From contig NZ_JAPEVI010000003.1 of NCBI RefSeq assembly GCF_026240905.1, positions 1,302,001 through 1,366,000 on the forward strand: a stretch of 64,000 bases of DNA, given 5' to 3'. The position numbers were made by a program, and so were the translations under genes. Source of the stretch: Roseibium salinum (GTDB taxonomy: Bacteria > Pseudomonadota > Alphaproteobacteria > Rhizobiales > Stappiaceae). Positions within the stretch are counted from its first letter, which is position 1. Each line of letters opens with the position of its first letter. The notes below the pieces were generated by a model. The model was not told the DNA's origin and made no database searches. It saw only the letters and a program-made list of their open reading frames with translations. Of the stretch, positions 53,834-62,840 are shown one piece after another.

Positions 53834-54869
53834 ACCGTTCGGGTCACCTTTTTCAGATGTTTGGGAACGTCGGGATTGAAACCCCGCCGGCGGGCAAACC
53901 ACTCGATGAAGGCGTAGAAGGACACGATCTGCACCAGCGCATCGGTCAGCGGATGATCCGCCGCCTCGAACGGCAACTTTTCGGCGCGCAGAACCTTGCC
54001 GGTGGTGGCAAAGACCTGCCCCCCTGCTCGGCCATGCGATCGGCAGACTGCGCCAAGCTTTCTTCCGCCGCATCGCGCACGCCCAGGGCCAGAATGGGAT
54101 AGCCGTTTTCGACAATCGATATGGGACCATGCATGACTTCCGCGGATGAATAGGCTTCCGCGTGGATCTGGCAGGTTTCCTTGAATTTCAAGGCCGCTTC
54201 ATGCGCGACCGCAAGTCCCGGCCCACGGCCGACGACATAAAGGGACCCGCGGTTTTCAATCGGCCCGGCAAGTGCCTGCCAGTTCTGGTCGATTGCGTTT
54301 TCCAGATGATCGGGCAGCCGTTCCAGGGCATTCAGCAACGCCTGATCGCCGCCGATTTCCGCAAGCAGAAGCAAGCCCGCCAGCACCGAATTCACAAAGG
54401 TTTTCGTGGCAGCGACGCTTTTTTCCGGCCCGGCGCAGATGTCGACCGCCGCACCAGACAATTCGGCAAGCCTGCTTTCCGCGGTATTCGTCAGACCGAC
54501 CGTGAAGGCGCCCTGCTCTGCCGCGCTTTTGACGACTGACAGAATATCCGGGCTGGCACCGGACTGGGATATGGCGATGACCACGGCCTGTCCCAGTTTC
54601 ACCCGGCCGTTATAGACGGAGGAAACCGACGGCCCCAGCGAGGCCATGGCGAGACCGAGATAGATTTCCGCAGCATATTTCAGGAACATGGCAGCATGGT
54701 CGGAGGACCCGCGGGCGACACTTGCCAGAAACACCGGCGTGCCTGCGCGCCTTGCGATTTCCCTGATCCGAGGGTGACCCTGCTCGAGCAAACGGCGCGC
54801 GGCATCCGGAATTTCTTCGATTTCCCGCCGCATATGCGTCGGCCCGCTCGGTGTTGCAGCGTCGGTCAT
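53830..54869 (-). pseudogene. SIS-domain sugar isomerase/deaminase (GlmS C-terminal-like, NagB-II type), frameshifted
   Basis: This gene encodes two SIS domains in the layout of GlmS-like amino-sugar-phosphate isomerase/deaminases, which in nag operons convert GlcN-6-P to fructose-6-P (NagB-II). The start is MTDAATPSGPTHMRREIEEIPD at 54869, 4 bases after the gntR stop. Markers are ASVARGSSDHAAMFLKYAAEIYLG, VIAISQSGASPDIL, EKSVAATKTFVNSVLAG and YVVGRGPGLAVAHEAALKFKETCQIHAEAYSSAEVMHGP. The frame breaks after AEQGG at a run of six C (54019-54024). With seven it continues QVFATTGKVLRAEKLPFEAADHPLTDALVQ through FNPDVPKHLKKVTRTV to the stop at 53830, giving 346 residues. A sequencing undercall is likely. 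Confidence 0.87.
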
Positions 54870-54873
54870 AGGC

Positions 54874-55635
54874 TCAGTCTTCCGAAATTTGCAGTTCGGC
54901 GATGAAGTCGTAGGCATCGCCGCGGTAAACGGAACGGGTGAATTCGACAACCTTGCCAGAGGAAAGATAGGACACGCGCTCGATCTTCAAACCGGCCGAG
55001 CCCACCGGCACGCCCAGGATCTCCGCATCAGCCTGTTCCAGGTTGCGCGCCGAGATCCTCTGGATGGCGCGCACCGGCTGCATCGACGAGGCTCGCAGGA
55101 CCGCATAAAGCGACGTGGACACACGCTCCGGATTGGGGAGAACGCTTTCGGACAGCGATGCCCGCTCGATCGCCATCGGCGTGCCGTCGGCCTTGCGCAG
55201 GCGATCGACACGGGCGACCTTCTGCCCCGATGTGAGGCCGAGGGTGAACATCTCCTCCGGAGAGGCCGGATACAGTCCGCGGCGCAGCCATTCGCTGCTC
55301 GCCGACAGGCCACGGCGCGCCATGTCCTCCGTAAAGGAGGTCAGACTGGAGAGCCGCTGCTCGACCTTGTGCACCTTGGGAGCAACGAAGGAGCCGCTGC
55401 CCCGCTTCTGCACGATGACCTGGTCGTCCACCAGACCCGCGACAGCCTTGCGGACCGTCACCCGCGACAGATCGGTGATCGCGGCAATCTCCCGCTCGGA
55501 CGGCAGCGGTTCATTCTCCTTGAGAACCCCATTTTCGATGGCCTCTTGTATCCGCCGCCGCAGCATCAGATAGCGCGGGCCGCTGGAATTTGCGAGCCAC
55601 TCGCCGTTCTGCAGCAGGGAAATGAATTCGGTCAT
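54874..55635 (-). CDS. GntR/HutC family regulator of the amino-sugar operon
   Basis: This 253-residue repressor has an N-terminal winged helix (about residues 20-90: PRYLMLRRRIQEAIENGVLKENEPLPSEREIAAITDLSRVTVRKAVAGLVDDQVIVQKRGSGSFV). A UTRA effector domain follows (about 100-245: RRGLSASSEWLRRGLYPASPEEMFTLGL to VYRGDAYDFIAELQI). In GlcNAc operons of Proteobacteria such HutC-type regulators (NagQ/NagR) sense GlcN-6-P or GlcNAc-6-P. It heads the minus-strand gntR-SIS-nagA unit and is divergent from murQ. Its operators are probably the TTGGTAT/GGTATTAT elements at 55661-55682 and 56909-56919. Confidence 0.9.
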   Translation of the reverse strand: MTEFISLLQNGEWLANSSGPRYLMLRRRIQEAIENGVLKENEPLPSEREIAAITDLSRVTVRKAVAGLVDDQVIVQKRGSGSFVAPKVHKVEQRLSSLTSFTEDMARRGLSASSEWLRRGLYPASPEEMFTLGLTSGQKVARVDRLRKADGTPMAIERASLSESVLPNPERVSTSLYAVLRASSMQPVRAIQRISARNLEQADAEILGVPVGSAGLKIERVSYLSSGKVVEFTRSVYRGDAYDFIAELQISED

Positions 55636-55660
55636 GAAACGGACGCCTTGGAGATATGAA

Positions 55661-55682
55661 ATAATACCTTTCAGATACCAAT
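55661..55682. promoter_or_regulatory. Candidate GntR operator between gntR and murQ
   Basis: On the minus strand ATTGGTAT (55675-55682) and GGTATTAT (55661-55668) stand 6 bases apart. A fused form, ATTGGTATTAT, occurs before the kinase gene. Sharing of this motif by both promoters of the amino-sugar genes suggests an operator of the local GntR protein. Confidence 0.5.
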
Positions 55683-55837
55683 TTAAACTCTATCGAAACC
55701 GAAAATCAAGTGTTAAAAGAAATTTCATGCTCGCTCGTGACACAGCGCAACTCGAGCTCCCGCGAAGACCAGAGGCTTGTCTCTTCCGGGCGAAATCCGC
55801 ACTATGACCGTTTGAGTTTATCCCGAGTCCGTCAAAC

Positions 55838-56719
55838 ATGAAGCTGCCTGCGACCGAAGACCGCGACCCCCAATCCGTTGGATTGTCGAAAAAGTCTGAT
55901 GAGGACGTGCTGTCTCTTCTCCTGGATCGCCAGATCACGGCGCTCAATGCAGCCGCACGGGCCATCCCGCAGATCTCGCAGGCCGCGGCAGCGCTGCTGC
56001 GTGCCGCCCGGGACGGAGGAAAGATCGGCTATGCAGGAGCAGGCAGCGCCGGCCTGACGGCCCTGGCTGATTGCCTCGAACTGCCGGGCACATTCGGCTT
56101 CCCCCCGAGCGCATGCGCATTCTTTATGCCGGCGGCGCCGAAAACCTCCTGCATCTGGCGGGAATCCATGAGGATGACGAGGATGGCGGCACCAGGGATT
56201 TCGACAAATCCGGCCTCGGAAAAGGCGATATACTGATTGCCGTTTCCGCAAGCGGATCAACGCCCTATACCTTGGGCGCGTTGAGAGCGGCGACGGCGGC
56301 AAAGACGGAAACCATCGCGATCGCCAACAATCCCGACACACCGCTCCTAAGCGAGATCGGACCACCCGATTCTCCTGCAGACGCCGCCCGAAATCGTTGC
56401 CGGATCGACCCGGCTTGGCGCTGCCAGTGCCCAGAAGGCGGTGCTGAACATGATCTCCACGCTGGTCGCCCTGCGCCTCGGACACGCCGTGCGCGGCCAT
56501 ATGGTCAACATGGTGGCGGACAACAAGAAGCTGCGCCAGCGTGCGCAGCGCATCCTTCAGGATCTGACCGGATGCGATCCGGACTCGGCAGTCCGCGCGC
56601 TCGAAGAAGCCGGTGGCCGGGTCAAGATCGCCGTTCTCATGCTGCGGGAGGGATTGGACGTCAACGCCGCTGAAAACGCTCTCATCCTGCACAATGGCGA
56701 CCTGCGGGCCCTTCTCTGA
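55838..56719 (+). pseudogene. murQ: N-acetylmuramic acid 6-phosphate etherase MurQ, with two frameshifts
   Basis: MurQ cleaves the lactyl ether of MurNAc-6-P to GlcNAc-6-P, linking peptidoglycan recycling to NagA. The gene is read in three frames. 55838 to about 56100 gives MKLPATEDRDPQSVGL and KIGYAGAGSAGLTALADCLELPGTFGFPP. About 56106 to 56357 gives ERMRILYAGGAENLLHLAGIHEDDEDGG and ILIAVSASGSTPYTLGAL. The last part gives HPILLQTPPEIVAGSTRLG and QKAVLNMISTLVALRLG to 56719. Lesion 1 is a run of six C (56101-56106) where seven are needed. Lesion 2 near 56357-56362 needs one base fewer or two more. Repaired length would be about 293 residues, normal for the family. The SIS fold and ASGSTPYT motif are intact. 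Confidence 0.85.
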
Positions 56720-56908
56720 TTTCCCACCGCATGGCAGACCTTCCCGAGGACGCTTTCGCGGCCGCGACACCACGTGTGTCCTGGCGACCCGAACCCCTGA
56801 AATAGCCTTGAAACGGTCGCTGTGTAGGCGCGCATCTGCACACACCAATTCATCAAAAAAGCCATGCCAATTATTTTTTCGGTTTACTCGGCTCTTAATT
56901 GGTTGCAT

Positions 56909-56919
56909 ATTGGTATTAT
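56909..56919. promoter_or_regulatory. Candidate GntR operator before the ROK kinase gene
   Basis: ATTGGTATTAT lies about 45 bases upstream of the kinase start codon, inside a 244-base spacer. It combines both half-motifs found between gntR and murQ. Confidence 0.5.
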
Positions 56920-56963
56920 AAGCAAACGTTAACAAGTACAATCCAGGGGCGTTTGAACAGGCC

Positions 56964-57875
56964 ATGACTACCTGTTTCGATATTGGAGGCACCTACATCC
57001 GTTATGGTGCGCTCCAGGAGGACGGCGCCGTTGCCGAAAGCGGGCGTGTCGAGACACCCGGCAGCGATTGGCATCGCTTCGTCGCGGCCATCGAACACTG
57101 CGCCGGGAAAGACTCTTCAGCGATATCGATCTCTCTTGCCGGTGCCTATGATGAGCGCTCCGGCATTGCCGATGTTGCCAATATTCCGTGCCTCCACAAA
57201 CGCCCTGTTCGCCAGGAACTGGAAGCGGCCCTTGGGCGACCTGTGCTGATTACAAACGACGCCAATGCGTTCGCACTGGCCGAAGCCGTCGACGGCACCG
57301 GCCGCGGCAAGCCTGTCGTCTTTGGTATTATCCTCGGCTCCGGTGTCGGCGGCGGTCTCGTCGTCAACGGCGAACTGGTCAAAGGCGTGGGAGGTATGGC
57401 CGGCGAATGGGGTCACGGTCCCATCATGGATCCGACCGCAGGCGGGCAGCTGAAAGGGATCGACCACTACTCTTGCGGATGCGGCCAGACCGGATGCATC
57501 GACGCCGTTTGCTCCGCCCGCGGCATGGAACGTATTCACACCTCTCTCCATGGTTCCCGGCTTACCAGCAAGGAAATCACAGAGGCCTGGCACGCAGGAG
57601 ATGCTGCCGCGACCGAAACGATCGACGCCTATACCACCCTGCTCGCGCGCGCCCTTTCGGTGCTCGTCAACACGCTGGGCCCGGATGTCATTCCGGTAAG
57701 CGGCGGGCTTTCCAATGATGTCGCGCTGCTTGACCTGGTGGACCGCAAGGTCAGATCCCTGGTGCTGGCGCAGTATACCGAACCGCTGGTTATCAGGGGT
57801 CAATTTGCGGAAAATGGCGGATTGCACGGTGCAGGGATCGTCGCCCGAACCACGCTTGGCGGGGTGACGCCATGA
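56964..57875 (+). CDS. ROK family N-acetylglucosamine-type kinase
   Basis: This 303-residue sugar kinase of the ROK family probably phosphorylates imported GlcNAc to GlcNAc-6-P (NagK). The phosphate loop CFDIGGTYIRYG is at about residues 4-15. The catalytic Asp is in LITNDANAFALAEA (about 98), and GIILGSGVGGGLVVNGELV follows. The zinc site comprises EWGHGP and CGCGQTGCIDAVCS (about 171-184), where ROK kinases usually end GCxE but this one has Asp. It is first in a plus-strand operon; the next gene, cutC, overlaps it by 4 bases. Position among nagA, murQ and the importer supports the GlcNAc substrate. Confidence 0.9.
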   Translation: MTTCFDIGGTYIRYGALQEDGAVAESGRVETPGSDWHRFVAAIEHCAGKDSSAISISLAGAYDERSGIADVANIPCLHKRPVRQELEAALGRPVLITNDANAFALAEAVDGTGRGKPVVFGIILGSGVGGGLVVNGELVKGVGGMAGEWGHGPIMDPTAGGQLKGIDHYSCGCGQTGCIDAVCSARGMERIHTSLHGSRLTSKEITEAWHAGDAAATETIDAYTTLLARALSVLVNTLGPDVIPVSGGLSNDVALLDLVDRKVRSLVLAQYTEPLVIRGQFAENGGLHGAGIVARTTLGGVTP

Positions 57876-58618
57876 CCCGCGTCCTCCTGGAAGTGTGCGT
57901 CGACACGATCGAAGGCGCCTGGACGGCGGCGGAAAACGGTGCGGACCGCATCGAACTGTGTGCAGCCCTCACGGAAGGCGGGCTGACCCCTTCCCTCGGC
58001 CTCATGAGCGCAGCCTCCAGTCTGCCGGTTCCCGTCTACGCGATGATCAGGCCGCGTTCCGGTGGCTTCCGCTATTCCGACGCCGAAAAGGCGCTAATGC
58101 TGCGGGACATCAAGGCTGCAGAACAAGCCGGCCTTGCAGGTATCGTGATCGGGGCAACCGATGATCGGCAGGAACTGGATCGGAGTTTCCTCTCCGCCGC
58201 ACTCTCCGGCACGCCGCTGCCGGCAACCCTTCACCGCGCCTTCGACACGCTGGCCGATATCGGCAAGAGCGTTTGCGAGGCCATCGAACTTGGTTTCGAA
58301 CGGATCCTCACATCCGGCCAGGCTGCGAAAGCCGACCAGGGGCTGGAAGGCCTGAAGGCCGCGGTCGCCTGTGCCGCGGGCCGGATTTCGATCATGGCCG
58401 GATCAGGCGTCTCGGCCGGCAACGCAATGCGTCTTTTGAAGGATGCGCATGTCGATGAGTTGCATGCGTCCTGCTCGTCTCCGTCACAGGCTGTGGCACC
58501 GGGAGCTGCTGAGCTCCGGCTCGGGTTCATGCCTTCGACCGGCACCCGATCCACCGACGCAGAACTTGTCCGAGCCCTTCGGGACGCGATGAACCACTTC
58601 AGGGAGGCTGCGGAATGA
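57872..58618 (+). CDS. cutC: CutC family protein
   Basis: This 248-residue TIM-barrel protein is of the CutC family, recognised by LLEVCVDTIEGAWTAAENGADRIELCAALTEGGLTPSLGLM, YAMIRPRSGGFRYSDAEK and ERILTSGQAAKADQGLEGLKAAVACAAGRISIMAGSGVSAGNA. CutC was first linked to copper tolerance in E. coli, but that role is disputed, and its placement here between a GlcNAc kinase and a sugar oxidoreductase points to sugar metabolism. It overlaps both neighbours by 4 bases. No metal-transport features are seen, and the protein is cytosolic. Confidence 0.9.
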   Translation: MTRVLLEVCVDTIEGAWTAAENGADRIELCAALTEGGLTPSLGLMSAASSLPVPVYAMIRPRSGGFRYSDAEKALMLRDIKAAEQAGLAGIVIGATDDRQELDRSFLSAALSGTPLPATLHRAFDTLADIGKSVCEAIELGFERILTSGQAAKADQGLEGLKAAVACAAGRISIMAGSGVSAGNAMRLLKDAHVDELHASCSSPSQAVAPGAAELRLGFMPSTGTRSTDAELVRALRDAMNHFREAAE

Positions 58619-59781
58619 AGACCGGCTATGTCGGCCTTGGCGCGCGAATTGCCAATGTCAGCAATTGTTTGCAGGAGGTCTGCGCGGAGCTCGATCCTTG
58701 CGCCTATGTCGACCCGACCCCCGCAGGGTTGAAATATGTCGAGGAGAAAAGCGGCAACCGCCTGACGGCCCATTCCGGTCTTGCCGGAATGCTGAAGGCG
58801 GAAAAGCTCGATCTTCTCATGATCGGCTCGCCCAACTTCCTGCATCTGGAGCATCTGAAAACGGCTCTTCGGTCCGATGTCCGGCATATCTTCTGCGAGA
58901 AGCCGATCGTCACCACGGAGACGGAGACCTTTGAATTCCTGGATCTGCTGAAGGACCATGGCGGTCCGGAGCGGGTGCTGGTCGGCCTCGTTCTGCGATA
59001 CTCTCCGCTCTATACGGAGCTCCAGAAGAGCCTGAAAGCGGGACAGATCGGCAAGGTCGTTTCCATCGAGGCGGCTGAGCATATCGGCCCCTATCACGGC
59101 TCGTTCTTCATGCGGGACTGGCGCCGCTACGCGAAGAACTCCGGCGGTTTCATGCTGGAAAAGTGTTGCCATGACCTGGATCTCTATCAGGGCGTGGTTG
59201 GCTGCCGGCCGCGTTACGTCTCCAGCTTCGGTGGCCGCAAGAGCTTCGTCCCCGAAAACCGGCCGGACCAGGACCATCGTTTTCCGGCTCCGAAGGTCGT
59301 CGGCCGCGCCGATCCGTTCACGCCGCGCTGGGGCGGCGGCAATGCGGACTTTGAATCAGACGGCGACATCATCGACTACCAGACCGCCCTGATCGAATAC
59401 CAAGACGGCGCCAACCTGTGCTTCCACACCAACATGTATGTGCCCGACGAGTTTCGCCGGTTCGCCATCATGGGGACCCGGGGCATGGCGGAGGGGGATT
59501 TCATCCGCAACTACTACCGGGTCCACGATGCATTGACCTCCAGGTGCCTTGTCGACAAGCCCAAGCTCGCCGAACACAGCGACGGCCACTACGGCGCGGA
59601 CGAAGCCATGGCCAAGGATCTTGCCGACTATTTCAACAACGGCGGAAAGCTGCCGGTCAGTGTTCTGGATGCGCTTGAAGCCGGGCTCACGGCAATCAAG
59701 CTGGATGAAGCCCGCCAGACGCGCTCCGTCCTCGATCTTCATGAGACCTGGCAGCAATTCGACAGCTACGGGATGGCATAG
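58615..59781 (+). CDS. Gfo/Idh/MocA family oxidoreductase
   Basis: This 388-residue NAD(P)-dependent sugar oxidoreductase has an N-terminal Rossmann fold (MKTGYVGLGARIANVSNCL; LMIGSPNFLHLEHLKTAL) and the family motif EKPIVT at about residues 95-100. The C-terminal substrate domain includes GGFMLEKCCHDLDLYQGVVGCRP, with the conserved Lys and HDLD histidine. It would act on an amino sugar or derivative taken up by the importer encoded just downstream. It starts in a 4-base overlap with cutC and ends 8 bases before the permease gene. Confidence 0.88.
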   Translation: MKTGYVGLGARIANVSNCLQEVCAELDPCAYVDPTPAGLKYVEEKSGNRLTAHSGLAGMLKAEKLDLLMIGSPNFLHLEHLKTALRSDVRHIFCEKPIVTTETETFEFLDLLKDHGGPERVLVGLVLRYSPLYTELQKSLKAGQIGKVVSIEAAEHIGPYHGSFFMRDWRRYAKNSGGFMLEKCCHDLDLYQGVVGCRPRYVSSFGGRKSFVPENRPDQDHRFPAPKVVGRADPFTPRWGGGNADFESDGDIIDYQTALIEYQDGANLCFHTNMYVPDEFRRFAIMGTRGMAEGDFIRNYYRVHDALTSRCLVDKPKLAEHSDGHYGADEAMAKDLADYFNNGGKLPVSVLDALEAGLTAIKLDEARQTRSVLDLHETWQQFDSYGMA

Positions 59782-59789
59782 GGGGCCCC

Positions 59790-60686
59790 ATGGCGCATAC
59801 GGCAAAACAAAAAGACTATTTTCCATACCTTCTGCTGCTGCCGGCATCGATCGTCATGGTGGCGATTGTCGCCTACCCGCTGTTCGAGACATTCCGGCTG
59901 TCTTTCACCAACACCAGCATGAGCCCGAACTTCGAATATGTCGGGCTGGACAACTACGAAAAGCTGATGTCCCGCAGGTTTCCCGAAGTTATAGCGCGGA
60001 CGTTCTACTGGATGAGCCTGTCGGTCGCGCTCAAGATGCTGATCGGAACGCTGGGGGCCGTTCTCCTGAACGCGATGGTTCCCGGACGCACGCTGTTCCG
60101 CATCCTGGTCATGCCGCCCTGGGTGATCCCAATCGCCATCGGCGTCTTCATCTGGGGCTGGATGTATAACGGCCAGTTCGGGATGATTTCGGGCCTGGCG
60201 CAGCGCATCGGCATTCTTTCCGGGCCGTTCGAGTTTCTTGCCTACAAGAACTCCGCCTTCATGGCGACGATCGTCACCGATGTCTGGATCGGCGTGCCGA
60301 TGGTGACGCTCTACCTGCTCGCCTCCATGCAATCCATACCGAAGGATCTTTACGAGGCCGCCTGGGTGGATGGCGCCTCCCGGTCCTATCGCTTCCGCCG
60401 GATCACCCTGCCGCTGATCTTCCCCTCGATCGCCACCATGGCGCTCCTGTCGGCGATCGCGACCTTCAACTCCTTCGACATCATCTGGATCCTGACCGAA
60501 GGCGGCCCGCGCGGGGCGACCACGACGATGATCATCGACACCTACAAGACCGCGATCAGCCGCTTCAAATACGGCGAAGGCGCAGCACGGACCGTGATGA
60601 TCGTGCTGTTCCTCGGGTCCTTCACCCTGGTCTATTTCATGCTGCTGACGCGCCTTGCCAGAAGGAGCCCCCACAATGCTGCATAA
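59790..60686 (+). CDS. ABC sugar transporter permease (MalF/UgpA type)
   Basis: This 298-residue inner-membrane permease of the carbohydrate uptake family 1 has six predicted transmembrane segments, the first at about residues 13-32 (YLLLLPASIVMVAIVAYPLF). The EAA loop reads EAAWVDGASRSYRFRRITLPLIFPSI, which contacts the ATPase. The periplasmic motif LSFTNTSMSPNFEYVGLDNYEKL is typical. The binding protein, second permease and ATPase follow in order. It overlaps the next gene by 11 bases. Confidence 0.94.
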   Translation: MAHTAKQKDYFPYLLLLPASIVMVAIVAYPLFETFRLSFTNTSMSPNFEYVGLDNYEKLMSRRFPEVIARTFYWMSLSVALKMLIGTLGAVLLNAMVPGRTLFRILVMPPWVIPIAIGVFIWGWMYNGQFGMISGLAQRIGILSGPFEFLAYKNSAFMATIVTDVWIGVPMVTLYLLASMQSIPKDLYEAAWVDGASRSYRFRRITLPLIFPSIATMALLSAIATFNSFDIIWILTEGGPRGATTTMIIDTYKTAISRFKYGEGAARTVMIVLFLGSFTLVYFMLLTRLARRSPHNAA

Positions 60687-61518
60687 GTATCGCTGGTACG
60701 AATATGTGCTGATCTATTTCGGTGTCGCGGTGTTCCTGACTTTCGTGCTGGCACCGTTCGTGGAAGCCTTCGTGGTGTCGCTGCGCCCGCTCAGCAGCCT
60801 GTTTGCGATCCCCTACCGGTTCATCACCAACAAGATGAGCTTCGACGCCTATTTCACCATGTGGGAGAACGTGCCGCTCCTGTGGAGATACATGCTCAAC
60901 TCGTTCTTCATTGCCAGCGTGGTGACGGTGCTCGGCCTCATCTGCATCATTCCGGCCGCTTACGCCTTTGCCAGGTTCGAATTCCCTGCCCGCAATTCCC
61001 TGCTCGGCATCTTCATCGCCGTGAACATGTTTTCCGGGGCGGTGCTGATCATCCCGCTGTTCAAGCTGATGCAGCAGTATGGCCTGCTCAATACCTACTT
61101 CGCGATGATCGCCCCGGGCACGGCCTTCGTGATCCCGACCGGCATATGGCTGCTGCGCTCCTATCTGGTGCGCATTCCGAAAGAACTTGAGGAAGCGGCC
61201 TGGGCCGATGGTGCCGGCAAGATCTACACGCTGGTGCGGGTGATCATTCCTGTCGCGCTTCCGGGCATTGTGGTCGTCACGATCACCGCCTTCATCACCG
61301 CCTATGCGCAACAGTTCATCTATGCGCTGACCTTCAATTCCGTGAACGAGCTGAACCCGTTGCCGGTCGGCCTGTTCCAATTCTTCGGACGACAGACTGT
61401 CGTCTGGAACGAACTCATGGCCGCCAGCATCGTCGGCATCCTGCCCGTGCTGTTCGTCTATGTGTTCCTGCAACGCTACATCGTCGCCGGTCTCACGGCA
61501 GGCGCCGTCAAGGAATAA
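60676..61518 (+). CDS. ABC sugar transporter permease (MalG/UgpE type)
   Basis: This protein has 280 residues. The start at 60676 (MLHKYRWYEYVLIYFGVAVFL) has an AAGGAG box 8 bases upstream; a further in-frame start at 60655 would lie deep in the preceding gene. Six transmembrane segments are visible, and the EAA loop is EEAAWADGAGKIYTLVRVIIPVALPGI. It pairs with the preceding permease to form the channel of an amino-sugar or oligosaccharide importer. It is separated by 39 bases from the binding protein gene. Confidence 0.94.
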   Translation: MLHKYRWYEYVLIYFGVAVFLTFVLAPFVEAFVVSLRPLSSLFAIPYRFITNKMSFDAYFTMWENVPLLWRYMLNSFFIASVVTVLGLICIIPAAYAFARFEFPARNSLLGIFIAVNMFSGAVLIIPLFKLMQQYGLLNTYFAMIAPGTAFVIPTGIWLLRSYLVRIPKELEEAAWADGAGKIYTLVRVIIPVALPGIVVVTITAFITAYAQQFIYALTFNSVNELNPLPVGLFQFFGRQTVVWNELMAASIVGILPVLFVYVFLQRYIVAGLTAGAVKE

Positions 61519-61557
61519 CAAAAACAAGAAAACACCTAACCAGGAAAGGGAAATCAG

Positions 61558-62769
61558 ATGACGTTGAAATCACTGTTCTTGGGTGGAGCCATGGGCCTCA
61601 CCCTGATCGGCACCGCCCAGGCGGAGGACAAGAACATCCACATGATCAACTGCGGCGACAATACCGGAGCCGGTATTCCGATCCAGGCCGAGCTGATCAA
61701 GAATTGGGAAGCGGAGAACCCGGGCTACAAGGTTCAGGTGGAGTTCGTGCCTTGGGGCCAGTGCCAGGAGAAATCCACGACGCTGGCAAGTGCGGGCAAC
61801 CCGCCGGCCGTCGCCTATATGGGATCGCGCACGCTGAAACAGCTCGCCGCCAATGACCTGATCATCCCGGTCGACATGACCGAGGAGGAAAAGGCGACCT
61901 ACGCGAAACCGATCCTCGCCACAATCACCTCCAACGGCAAGCAGTGGGGCCTGCCGCGCGCCTTCTCCACCAAGGCGCTCTACTGGAACAAGGACCTGTT
62001 CAAGGCAGCCGGGCTCGATCCGGAGAGCCCGCCGAAGACGTGGGACGAGATGTACAATGCCGCCAAGGCGATCAAGGAAAAGACCGATGCCGACGGTTTC
62101 GGACTTGCCGCCGCGTCCTTCGACAACACCATGCACCAGTTCCTGAACTACGTGTACACCAATGGCGGTGAAGTCATTAACGAAGAAGGCGAGATCGTCT
62201 TCAATTCTCCGAACAACGTCGAAGCCCTGGCTTTCTACGGCAAAATGGCCGAAGTCTCCCAGCCGGGACCGGTTGCCTATGACCGCGCCAAGCTTCGCCC
62301 GCTGTTCTCGGAAGGCAAGATCGGCATGTTCATCTCCGGTCCGTGGGAGCGGGTCCGCGTGGAAGATGTGAACTGGGGCGTTGCACCGCTTCCGGTCGGT
62401 CCGAGCGGCGGTGCGGGCACCCTCCTGATCACCGACTCGCTTGCCGTGTTCAAGGGATCCGGTGTCGAGGAGCAGGCGCTTTCACTCGCCAAACTGCTGA
62501 CCAACCCGGAAAACCAGATGGCCTTCGAAATCGCGGAAGGCTACACGCCGCTGCGCGACATGGCGGAAGTAAAGGAGCTGGTGAAGGAGGATCCGACCTG
62601 GCAGGCGTTCCTGGATGCCATCCCGACCGGTGGTCCGGAGCCGTTCGTGACCGACTATGTCGGCCTTCAGGACACGATCAACGAAGCCGTCCAGGGTGTT
62701 GTTCTGGGTGAAGTCGACGCCGCCGAGGCGGTCGAGATCGCTGCCGAACAGCTCGAAGAATACAAGTAA
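61558..62769 (+). CDS. ABC sugar transporter substrate-binding protein
   Basis: This 403-residue periplasmic binding protein of the MalE/UgpB class (family 1) has a signal peptide at residues 1-22 (MTLKSLFLGGAMGLTLIGTAQA, cleavage before EDK). The mature part shows LIKNWEAENPGYKVQVEFVPWGQCQEK, GNPPAVAYMGSRTLKQLAANDLI, GLPRAFSTKALYWNKDLFKAAGLDPESPPKTWDE and GKIGMFISGPWERV, all typical of sugar-binding proteins. The ligand cannot be read, but GlcNAc, chitobiose or muropeptide sugars are likely from context. A strong AGGAAAGGGA ribosome binding site precedes it, consistent with high expression. Confidence 0.94.
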   Translation: MTLKSLFLGGAMGLTLIGTAQAEDKNIHMINCGDNTGAGIPIQAELIKNWEAENPGYKVQVEFVPWGQCQEKSTTLASAGNPPAVAYMGSRTLKQLAANDLIIPVDMTEEEKATYAKPILATITSNGKQWGLPRAFSTKALYWNKDLFKAAGLDPESPPKTWDEMYNAAKAIKEKTDADGFGLAAASFDNTMHQFLNYVYTNGGEVINEEGEIVFNSPNNVEALAFYGKMAEVSQPGPVAYDRAKLRPLFSEGKIGMFISGPWERVRVEDVNWGVAPLPVGPSGGAGTLLITDSLAVFKGSGVEEQALSLAKLLTNPENQMAFEIAEGYTPLRDMAEVKELVKEDPTWQAFLDAIPTGGPEPFVTDYVGLQDTINEAVQGVVLGEVDAAEAVEIAAEQLEEYK

Positions 62770-62840
62770 CACCATGACCAGTGACCGGGCCCCGCTACCC
62801 ATGCCTGGGCCCGGCCATCTCTTTCAAAGAAGGAATGACC

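Noticed and set aside
53834..54130. A 99-codon N-terminal extension of nagA
   Set aside because: The sequence is a shadow of the SIS-domain gene; the nagA start with its own ribosome binding site is at 53833.
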